From Ashinkailepas kermadecensis (lineage: Eukaryota > Arthropoda > Thecostraca > Neolepadidae): 64,000 bases of DNA. Positions 1 to 11,300 of this stretch are shown here, one piece after another (position 1 is the stretch's first letter; each line of letters opens with the position of its first letter). The position numbers and the translations under genes are program-made. The notes under the pieces were generated by a model that made no database searches, had not been told where the DNA came from, and worked only from the letters and a program-made list of their open reading frames with translations. The stretch lies in assembly GCA_034440615.1 (NCBI GenBank), contig JAOTOM010004950.1, positions 469,001 through 533,000 of the forward strand. The letters run 5' to 3'.

Positions 1-106
1 TTATGAGGTAATATAACGAGGAATTTTCACTTAGTGTAAAGCATATACACTTAGATGATGGAGGGACAAAACCTATACACCAGAGACCCAGGCATGCGAA
101 GTAAAC

Positions 107-390
107 ATCCAGCAATAGACCAGTCTCTCTGTGGCCTCCAGATATCACACACGCCTCTACCTGGGCAGCGTGTGTGTCGCACCTAAACCACACCGTGGTG
201 TTCTATCCAGCACTAGACCAGCCTCTCTGTGGCCTCCAGGTATCACACACGCCTCTACCTGGGCAGCGTGTGTGTCGCACCTAAACCACACCGTGGTGTT
301 CTATCCAGCACTAGACCAGCCTCTCTGTGACCTCCAGGTATCACACACGCCTCTACCTGGGCAGCGTGTGTGTCGTACCTAAACCACACC
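107..390 (+). repeat. 98-bp tandem repeat carrying a splice acceptor and exon start
   Basis: There are three units, with the exon-start position at 142, 240 and 338. Each holds the pyrimidine tract and CCAG acceptor, then about 55 bases coding for GITHASTWAACVS and onward to HTV, then intronic bases. The first two units differ from the genuine exon by few changes (for example, His for Tyr in one codon). Confidence 0.85.
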
Positions 391-496
391 GTGCCGCAAC
401 ACCGTCAGTCGGCCCACGGAGTGCTGCAGGTCATCCAGCATGCTCTCGGCAAAGGCAGCGGTGCCATCTTCGGAGGCATCATGATCAACTGCATCG
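338..496 (+). CDS. MFSD6-like exon 1 of those visible
   Basis: The acceptor is cctccag at 331-337 and the donor is gtgcgt from 497. The exon starts with two bases of a split Gly codon and ends with one base of another. It encodes about 52 residues. The acceptor and the first ~55 bases of this exon are also present in the two preceding 98-bp repeat units, but only this copy continues into the conserved Gly-rich helix. Confidence 0.7.
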
Positions 497-2287
497 GTGC
501 GTACGCAGCTGGACCAGCGCCGCTGTCTTCCGCCGCAATGGGACGCATATAACGATAACGGCCAACAATCCGGCTTATCGGAGCGTGCATGGCACGTTTG
601 AAGTCTTTAGTCAACGCCACTGGGTCAATGTGCATCTTGCCAATGAAGACAGGGCGAAACTTGCTGGTGGCTTCGCTGCTTGCGTTGTTCAGCATCGGCA
701 CATTAGTGCTCTAAATATGGACAGTAATGTAACATGTTAGCCTCGATGTCGGCGCAGCATATTCATATACCGTGTGGAGTATCTAAGTCATCAGGGATAT
801 GCTACTGCCGTCAGCAGTTACAGCAGCCTTACTAGCCAATGGTTATTGTACCGCTTGGGCCATCAGTGGTCGTGGCTGTTGCTGCTGGGCTGACATCTGT
901 TATTGGTCGGCAGCTGTTTGCTGGTGGGCTGACATCTGTTATTGGTCGGCAGCTGTTTGCTGCTGGGCTGACTTCTGTTATTGGTCGGCAGCTGTTTGCT
1001 GCTGGGCTCACATCTGTTATTGGTCGGCAGCTGTTTGCTGCTGGGCTGACATCTGTTATTGGTCGGCAGCTGTTTGCTGCCGGGCTGACATCTGTTGTTG
1101 GTCGGCGGCTGTTTGTTGCTGGGCTGACATCTGTCATTGGTCGCTGTCGGTGTTTGTTGCTGGGCTGACATCTGTCATTGGTCGCTGTCGGTGTTTGTTG
1201 CTGGACTGACAACTATCATGGATCGGTGGCTGTTCGTATCTGACCTAACATGGTCGGCAGTTTGCTTGTATAATGTATATACATTGCCATCAGCGAGATA
1301 ACTTGTTGTGTCCTGCACCCTCGTGGTGATGCATTTGTGCGTGTCACACTAGTCAGTGGACGGCTTGCTTTGTGTGGCCTGCCGTCCGTACTGTGCTGTA
1401 CAGTATATAGTACACCGCACGTAGCTATTCGCTGCGGCGTACTACTCCATGTGATGTGTTGTATTTCTGCGTTCTGACGAAATGTCGTTCTGCGTGATTT
1501 TGATATGGAGGTGTTGTGTTGTTTGGCATGTTCATAGATGACGTAGTGATGCAGTGCTGTATGAATCAGACGTTGTGGTTCTGTGTTGCTTGGCAGGCTC
1601 ACAGCTGACGTTCCGGATATATGGCTTCCTTTGCGTACTAGTACTGGGTGTCTTCATTTTAATCAACTTCTACAAGCGAGACACAGGATTCCAGACCAAT
1701 CTGGACCCCAGCGAGGATCCCCATCAGGTGAACACGCCGGAAATGAAACACTACCTCACACGCTTGTGCTTTCTCCAGCTTCCATTTTTGTTTTTCAATA
1801 TCGAACCACATCATTGAATTACATGGAGGCCTTATTAAGAGTACCGAGTAAAGTTTTGCATGGGAAGTGCCACTCTAGAGGGTTGCATGCGGCATGCACT
1901 GTACATAAAGTCTGTGACCTGGGGCGTTGATTTGTATCCTTTTCGGGAGCTATGCATTCATGTTGATGTTGCTGAATGTAATTTTGCAGCATGTTGAATT
2001 CCCCCCCCGAACAATTTATGTTGGCTTTACCAAGCCCAGAAACAAAATGCAAACAGCCTATAGCAGATGACAAGAAGGCTAAAGTAAAAGAAAAACCTAG
2101 GATCCAAACTATGATACTTAGAAAACATGGCATGATACCAAATAGTATATTTTATACTAAATACTGCATAATTGTAAGGTGCCTACTAGATTACAATACA
2201 GATTGTGGCGTGAATTTCCTCATATTGTCGCAAAAAAATGCAAATTGCTTCTGAAACAATTCTAAAACTTATTTCATTTATATGTAT

Positions 2288-2344
<57 letters not shown>

Positions 2345-5300
2345 CATAGCATTCATTAAACTTCTGAAACCCATATTTCCTTCTGCTTTCCAATCGAAAC
2401 TTTGCATGATAGAAAGCTGAGATAAGCTGATGATCATAGCTTTTAAACCAAATTGTTTGACAAATATGCAAATATGCCACGGATCAACGATTACATTGTC
2501 ATTCTGATATTTTGCAGGCACCTCAATATCGAACACTCGCAAAACATGTAGCGTGCACTGGATTAATTCCATTACTGTTTCCCTGCTGGATGTTTTTTTT
2601 TGTATCTCTTGATATGTAAGCTCACATTATTAATATTACACCTGCGCAAATAACTTATCAATGTCAAATTTTCCTTTTAACGCCCTTCAGTTCATATCGT
2701 CCGGTCACCATCTCTACGTTCGTACACATGTATACCCGCCCTGTGCATTCAGAGCATTCGCCACACTTTGTGCAATTCTGCGGTTTTTGCTAGGTCTCTA
2801 CGTTTCACTTATTGCTGCCACATGGAAGTATTGTGCAATGCTTGACATCATGGAATGCTTCGTATGGGGGTTCGCTGGGAAAATTTGGTGACTTCGATTT
2901 GATGATCATTTGTCTTCTTCCAACATTCTCTGCTGGGAAAGCAATCCGAATACCCAGCTGAGCTTTGATGGGCCAAGTCTCTTTATTTGAATTGCTCCCA
3001 GATTGGTTACGCCACCGAGACGCTGGCCCGTTTTTGTTGGAAAAAACGTTGCGTTTTTTTCAGTTATGGATGTGTTTTAGGGCCGCAACGCATTTTTGTG
3101 TGGGTCCGGCTGGTTTTTGAGTACCGGCGCTTTTTAGGGCTTTGTTGCTTTTCTTATGAACCCACAGTGTTTTTGATGGACCGGCACGTTTTCGAACGCC
3201 CCGTAGTGTTATTTAGTGTTCGAGCTCTTTTTAGTTCGTTTTTAGGACCACGTTGCTTTTTGTGGGCCCAGCCTGTTTTTTTACACATTCATGCTCTTTT
3301 TGTGGCCCAGGTGTGCTTTTGGGGCTTCCGTTATCGTAATGTTTTTGAGAGCTCCGGGTATGCTTAAGTATGGCTCCAGCAGATGTTTTAAGGCCCTGCC
3401 GCTTTTTGCGACTCAGTATGCTTTGGACGGCCCCGAAGCTTTTTCGGTATCACTTTATGATCTTAGGACTCCGCGGTATTTATCTGGTGCCCTCGATGCA
3501 TTTGTTCTGGCCCCAGCACGGCCTTTGAAAGCCCCGGCGTGACTCTTGGAGGCCTATCACCTCTCAGGGGGATCATTTCCTCCTTTTCTCCCCTTCGGTA
3601 CGCTACTGCGGCCGCTCAACAAGTTTTTCAGCCGATGGTGCCCTTCAGAGTAGAAAGCCTCCCCCCCCCCCTTCGGTGAGTTTTCTTTTGGTACCTGTTC
3701 ATACCTGTTCGGAGCTCAGTTCAATTTTCCAAGCTCCGGCGTAATTTTGGGATGCCGAGTATGATTTTGTAAGGCCCCGATTGGATATTTTCGACCGAAG
3801 TCCCACCTACCACGAGTGGATGCGGCGTTCACCCATCTCAGGCCCCTCCCGATCTGAAGTACAAGCTAACTCGATCTTAGCTTCCAGGCCAGCTGCGCTA
3901 AATGAGCATATGATCGTGGTGAACCAGCCAGTGCGGCCCATGTCCTGTGTGAGACGTGGCCAGTGCGGCCCATATCCTGTGTGGGACGTGGCCAGTGCGG
4001 CCACGTCTTCCAATCACATCACATCTGCATAATGTCATTTGCCACCGGTGGCACATGGTACGATAAGCAAGGGCGCCGGCTTGTCGATCGGGCCACCGAT
4101 GACTTCTTTGCTCCGATGACCTTTGGTAGCTCATGGTGTCCTGGTGACCTCAGATGGCGGACGAGGGTGGCGCTCTGGCTCCGCACGGTGTGCCGCCAGT
4201 CCTGGTGACCTTTGGATGCTCATGGTGTCCTGGTGACCTCAGATGGCGGACGAGGGTGGCGCTCTGGCTCCGCACGGCGTGCCGGCCAGTCCTGGTGACC
4301 TTTGGTAGCTCATGGTGTCCTGGTGACCTCAGATGGCGGACGAGGGTGGCGCTCTGGCTCCGCACGGCGTGCCGGCCAGTCCTGGTGACCTTTGGTATGC
4401 TCATGGTGTCCTGGTGACCTCAGATGGCGGACGAGGGTGGCGCTCTGGCTCCGCACGGCGTGCCGGCCAGTCCTGGTGACCTTTGGTAGCTCATGGTGTC
4501 CTGGTGACCTCAGATGGCGGACGAGGGTGGCGCTCTCGCTCCGCACGGTGTGCCGGCCAGTCCTGGTGACCTTTGGTAGCTCATGGTGTCCTGGTGACCT
4601 CAGATGGCGGACGAGGGTGGCGCTCTGGCTCCGCACGGTGTGCCGGCCAGTCCTGGTGACCTTTGGTAGCTCATGGTGTCCTGGTGACCTCAGATGGCGG
4701 ACGAGGGTGGCGCTCTGGCTCCGCACGGTGTGCCGGCCAGTCCTGGTGACCTTTGGTAGCTCATGGTGTCCTGGTGACCTCAGATGGCGGACGAGGGTGG
4801 CGCTCTCGCTCCGCACGGTGTGCCGGCCAGTCCTGGTGACCTTTGGTAGCTCATGGTGTCCTGGTGACCTCAGATGGCGGACGAGGGTGGCGCTCTCGCT
4901 CCGCACGGTGTGCCGGCCAGTCCGATGCCCCGGGCGCTCTCCTCTTCACGGCTGCACGAGCAGGACACCAACTGTGGCTCCAGCACCTATCAGACGTCGG
5001 ATGGCACGCTGGCACCTCCAGGTGAGTTCTCGTTCATATCAAGGGTTATAGAAAAGCCGTTCAATCAGACGACATTGAGCTCACGGTGCCAATTATTAGG
5101 GCCAATAATTCAGGTCACACATTCAGGTCGTGCTAGCGCCACAACGTCCTCACCGGAAGCAGGTCATGATATCAACATTCATGTCATGGCAGCGGAGTCA
5201 TGCTAAGCTGGCAGTGTTTCGTCACGGTCAGGAGGTGCAGACCTCAAGGCAACATCGGAAGACTTGGATCGTCAGATTGGTACAGAACCATCATTGGCAA

Positions 5301-8300
5301 GTCGTGTCATGGCGATAGTTACGGCCCGCAGGACGCTTCAACTCCGTTGTCACCCATGTCTGTTTCTGCTTGAAGTTGTGGGTAGGACAGCAGTTCAGGG
5401 GAGGGGAGCAATGGGGTTCAGCTGAAGCACTGTCCAAATGCGTGTTAACGATCCTTATGATTTTCCATCTCTGACATACTTATGATTTGATGTCAAGAAA
5501 ATGTTCCTACCCAGAAAAGACTCCTCCATGTGCAGGCCAACGGTAGCTTGGTAATTATCCTGGTTATACAGGGCAACTATATGAGCAAAGCAATTAAAAA
5601 AGTAAGAAACCGGACAGCAGTGAAGTATTTTTTTACTTTCGCAGGACGGTAAATTTTCCAACACCTCACAGACCGTGAGTCAATGTCTCTCCCCCCAACA
5701 TGTGTTTTTCGCTAGATAAAGAGATGTAGTAAATGGCATAACCTGGCTCTCTTCTTGAACTGTCAGAATTCCTTCGAGTATTGCTGTCCATCTTGTTTTG
5801 GTTGTCCTTTAAGGTGAAGTCAAATAGGTCAATGTGCAGGTGTGTCAGTCACCCAGTCGTCGCCGTGGTTTTCAGACCCTGGTCGTGAAACAAAGGTGAT
5901 GGCGTGCCTTGACATCAATGGTGCGTAAACTGAGCATATTGTAGCACCAAGCCGCTGACCAAGGTCAAGGTCATCGCTCAAGTCAATGCTAAATATGAGG
6001 AAATATTTTATGAGCTGTTCAACGTAGCAAGTTTTCAAGCAGTTTGTGCTAAGAGAAAGGTAATGGATGACCCCAGCGCAGAGGTAGTGTAGTCATTTGG
6101 TAAATTTGGTAAATTTGGTAAAGTCTCCTATTGTTGGAGCATGAAGTCATCAAAGCATCAAGTACTCAAGCTTAATGAGAGCTGCAGAGCCCAGCTGCAT
6201 TAACTATCGTCAGGCCGTTTTTGGAAGCTCTCGAGAGCCTCTCCCCTGAGGGCTTTCCGTGATGGTGGCCGAATTAGTAGATGCGGAGACTCAAAATTTG
6301 CAATGTCTTCTCATACACCTGTGTTGTATGTTGTAAAGTTTTACAACATACAACATACAACTGTGCTGTATGTTGTAAAGTTTTAGGTCTAGGCCATCAC
6401 AGGCCTAATGTCCTCCAAGACCTGGAATGGGTCAAAGTAAGTGATTTTCCTAAATCTTCCAACTGTCGCCATTCGGAGTAGCTGCAGAATATAGGTACCA
6501 AACGCAGATCATGTCGTCTTTTCATCAAGGCAAACAACCATCTATCGGGAAATTTGAATAACGGTCAAAGTTCCTGACCTGAGGTTACATGAATTTCCTG
6601 GTTTTTTTATCTAGCATATTGAGTGATACAAATTTAATTTGGGGTAGTTTTTGCGCCGAAATAAGGAGCACGAATGTATTTAAAGGCAAGGTAGATCAGT
6701 TCGTTCGGTCCAATAAATAGTGTTATGCTTGAATTATAAGATGTGCACTAGGGAGTGGTAATTAGGGTAGCTGTAGTGGAATTGATGACAGTGGGCCTTA
6801 GATCATGCTTATACATGGGGAATTATGTTAGTAGCAGGTGTGCATGGCAGTGGATTCAGCACCCTTCTTTGGGCATGTGATGCTGATGAGACTGGCGATC
6901 GTAATGCAATGTGGTAGGAAGATAGTTTCTTTTGAACTTAGGATATATTATTGTACAGTATTGATTAGGGCGCTCCAGGTCTTTTATTTCTTCTTAAAGC
7001 ATCTTCATTTCATTCACGCATTTCATTCACAGCACTTCGCCGGTCCGGCCGGCAAATCCACTTTCGCCAGGGCGGGAGTGAGACCGACTCTTGAAAGCCT
7101 TTAACTTCTACGATCTACGTCTGCTAGAAAAAAAATGCAAAACGCTTGAAAGCTCTGGTCATTAAGAACCCGGAGCACACCTTATATTTTTATTTTGACC
7201 GAAAATGATCTCACCAAAGGTCATATCAGTTCAATATATGTACCTCGACTGGAAATGGTTGAAAATACAAAATTGTTTTCATCCGACATTCTTTGTACGT
7301 TTATCTTGCTCATAATGAAACAGTTCAAGACAGGGTAGGTCAGGTCGGGTCAGAACTAGGCTTGAAAGCCAGCTCCCGATGTAGGCATGTTGGAGACGGG
7401 GAAAATGTAATTGGGAAGCCAATATACTCCAGGGCTTATAATCCACCTTCGTCTTATTTATCACACCTTATTTCTTCATTTTCTGCCATGCCGAGATCGC
7501 TAAAGGTCGCAATCGGTCAACCTAGTGACGTGATATTTGCCTTGGGCAATGACCTGGAAAATATGATTATATATGTTTCGGGTTCTTTCAACAGAACCAT
7601 TCAAGAAAAACGTTTGCATCTGACTGACATTATAAAATATTAAGGTCAGGACAGGCTACGCCGTATCGTTACGTCAAATGAATTCAAACTAGAAGATGGC
7701 CGAAGCTGAAACTGAAGCATCTTTGTAAACTGCATAGCTTCTTACCTCGTGATCTGACCTCAAATCACGACGGGACAATGAACATATTGATAAAGCGATC
7801 TTTTCAGCTTTCGCCTAGGCACATGTTTCCTGGAAAGTAATTCCAAAAAAAGTAGAATCAGATGAGGTCATCTCAGGTCATTCGTTGACCATCCAATATC
7901 ATATCACACGACTTAGGCGGCGCTGAAACCGAAATCAGATATCCCTTGGCCAGGAACAGGAACATTCTATGGAAGATGGCATTGTGTGGAATATGCATGG
8001 TAAGTTACCTACTCTTATGTCATTGACCTTTGACAGATAATTTAACCCGACTGCATATTTCCTACTTAACCCCCACAACCGACCGTACGGCGATTGGCCA
8101 TCCACTCGAGCGCGTGTCAATAGATGGTCATATTACGGTTGGCCATCCACTCGAGCGCGTGTCAATAGATGGTCATATTACGGTTTCCGTGAGATTCATT
8201 AATAATGCATTACCTTGAATTATTAAGGATACTAAACATTGAATATACACAAGAATCGACTTGGAGTACCAAGAGGCTTAGGTCGCCGTTCGAGTGGCGC

Positions 8301-11300
8301 CACGAGAAGAGGCGGACTTTAGGACATGGAATACTTCGAGAGCTAGATGTGTAGTATAGTAAGCAGGATCGATACGCACATGATGCATCATTGAACAGTC
8401 TTGTAATGAGAAGCGGCCTCAGTGAAAAATTCGTGGGAACACTCGTGGAGAGTTTTGCTATTGAAATTAGCTCCCGGATAAACCTGATTCATGTTCATTG
8501 AAAGGAATGTATTTGATGAACTGAAGCTAGATCATGATGACTGGTGTATTCCGGAAGGCAAAATTGGGTGTTTGACACCTTAAACATATGCGGTTAGATG
8601 TAAAATGCTTTCGATCCCGAAAGGTATTCACACATTTTCACTCTATGTTCCACTCACCTCAATATCCATATCTGACGTTGCCATTAAACAAAGACATCCT
8701 TGCAAACATTTCCGCATAACCACTTTCTGATCAAATTCCGAGAATTAATCCGGAAAGAAAATGCATATCAATCACTGCTATATTATGATGCCAGCATCTG
8801 ACTACGCCCTCCTTCAACGTGCGTTGGGACTAACATGAAAGATGAAAGGTAAACTGTATGGCTCCTGCACTGATGCGTGAATAACAGAATGAGGAGACGT
8901 GGTACTGGATGACAAAGGGATTCCCGAAACCTCTCTTCGATTAGCTCCTTTCTGAGTCCGCTGCTACCCACTTCGGCGAGGTAGTCGATAGTAAGTTTTC
9001 TAATTTCGAGGTCGAAATTCCCCTGCACAGTGCACACGAATCTGCCTAAAAGGACGACAGAAATAAGATTAATACATTGACCCAATGCCGCCATGCACAT
9101 ACCAGTTGTGTTGTTGACATTTATTTCGTTCTCGCTGCAGCGCCTGGATCACAAAACCGGAACATCTGATTCACTATGTGCGCTGTCCTAATGGTATTAT
9201 GACTTTTCTTATGTCTCATCTTGAGAAGAACACAAAAACAATTTTTTTTTACCAGCATCTCATACGCTTATGGAATTTGCTGTTCGTTAATACATGAGCA
9301 ATGCCGATAGTGATTAAATCATCGTTGGAGAAAAGTCAAAATGTTATGTGACAGACTATGAGTTACCTGTTGTTTGCTCATATTAATGTATCTCTACAGG
9401 AGGCACAAATCCGTTCACGGCTGCTGGTGACGGCGGCGGCGGCATTCCCGGCGACTCCGGCGGCTCCGGATACAACTACTCCGCGCTCAAGTTCAACAAC
9501 TCCTACAACCCGTTCCTACAGTCAAACTGTGACGAAGATAAGCTGCACATGGACGCCATCATCACAGAAAAACAGTGGTTCGACCGGCCCGGTTACTCTT
9601 TGACGCAGCGACACCCTAAGGTAAGTGGCTAGCTGGGTTTCGGTACTGGAACCCTGAGCATAGTCAGCTAGATCCAGCGCATGCTACTCCTCATGCTAAG
9701 ACGAACAGTGGTGGTACGTAAATGCTCCATCCTTGACCGTTTGACTAAGACGAACAGTGGTGGTACGTAAATGCTCCATCCTTGACCGTTTGACTAAGAC
9801 GAACAGTGGTGGTACGTAAATGCTCCATCCTTGACCGTTTGACTAAGACGAACAGTGGTGGTACGTAAATGCTCCATCCTTGACCGTTTGCATTCATGCT
9901 AAAAAACAGTATTTTAGCATCTGTGTGGTAGGTCGGGTTATATTCCTTAACAACATGAATGTAGATGCTATGAGGGTTGTACTCCTTCATTACAAGGGGA
10001 GCCGAGCCAACCTTCCCTCCCCTGTGTTTTTCGAATCCAGCTCAAAACTGAACGGTGGGATGATGCCGAAATTTTGTGCAGCTGAGATTACATCAATTTT
10101 CATACACCTGTCGTGAAGTTTCCAGGTATCTGACATGTCGGTCCACTGAGCAGTGATCTGGTTTTCGAAAGCCTGCACCTCAGAATCGGTCACGTTATCC
10201 GGCACCAGAGACATTGCTGGTGGTTGACTCCATAGATTTGTTCTCACAAAATGTGGCCATAATCTCATTCCTTGGAAAGCAATACAGACTAACCAAGGTA
10301 CACTCAACATTCCCCTTGACGTGCATCTGTCTTGTAGCCAGAAACAGCACATTACGGCATTTTACTGAATAAAAAATGTATGCCATACAATTAGGAATCA
10401 CATTACATTCTTAGTCTGTGGAATTATTGGTTAATACAGGTATATTGTAAGGAGTCATAGCAATACACCTGCATTAGCATAGGCTTTGTCAGATTATGTT
10501 GTAAATAACACGCATTATACCCGCAAATACTATTTCGTATGATATAACATGACCTGGCCTACCCTTGCTGTAATATATACTTATATATGAAACTTGGTCC
10601 ACCTAGGTACTGAACTTAAAATGCACAAATGACTAATCTGGGAGATTATCAGTGAAGGCCACTGTATTATTACATACGTTTTAAAGCCATGAGTGGTCAG
10701 TCTGCAATGTGTGGCACCAGGTTCAACCAAGTGCGACAGCTAGGGGAAATCAATTCCAAAATGTACCAGGTGGGCAAAACCCACATCTGGTAGAATACAG
10801 GGGGATCCAGGGCATGGGGGACATGGGGGATGAGTTAGATTGAACTTCCATCTGATCCATAGAGTTATTAAGCTGGTCTGACCATGGCAATCATATTCGA
10901 TATCCGCCAGAAAATACCTCATCTTTGCACTGCAAAGATGTCAACCAGCATGCCCAAAATATAATGGCTGTCATAGCTTTTTGCAGCGATCTTACAGGAT
11001 TTGTCGGAGAGAGGGTACACAAATTCAAGCGAGGAAGTTGTCGAATAAACGAAATCGAATTTTTTTTGGCGCGGCTGGGACAGTGAGATGGCATCAGGAT
11101 GTAGGATAGCCAGCCAGTGTGATGATGTCCAGCTGGAACAAGTCATCCAACTGGGGAGGAGATGGTGAATGGTGACCCACCACCACTGTTCGTGAATTAG
11201 TGTTGATTTTTTTCTGCCACATTTATTCCGACATTGCCTAACTTTTACTTCACATTGGGCTTTCCAGGAAAGAAATGCGATGGGTCTTCCTCTGACATGC

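Larger units (their letters stand above)
1728..4113 (+). other. MFSD6-like intron 2, 5' part: repeats, no gene seen
   Basis: It holds a (TA)n run, a dispersed ~370-bp module, a T-run quasi-periodic tract, a short C-run near 3661 and a 32-bp repeat, listed separately. The stretch 1990-2140 has an open frame but no family match and no convincing donor. Confidence 0.5.
5022..9399 (+). other. MFSD6-like intron 3: no gene recognised
   Basis: Apart from a perfect hairpin (6322-6355), a CR1-like 3' relic (6760-6990) and a 45-bp duplication (8094-8183) I see nothing supported. Short open frames, up to 116 codons at 7293-7643, show no family resemblance. Confidence 0.5.

Noticed and set aside
1990..2140. 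Extra transporter exon with Lys-rich frame
   Set aside because: There is no suitable donor, and the exons at 1597-1727 and 4874-5021 already join in phase.
4150..5051. 198- and 219-codon frames over the 90-bp repeat
   Set aside because: The period of 90 keeps frames open on both strands. The genuine coding part is only the exon at 4874-5021, in another frame.
7200..7900. Frequent AGGTCA-like half-sites (nuclear receptor elements)
   Set aside because: Six-base matches are common by chance and show no constant spacing.
9358..9603. Plus frame EAQIRSRLL... ending at 9603
   Set aside because: It is the wrong frame of a real exon; phase with the exons on both sides selects the GGTNPF frame.
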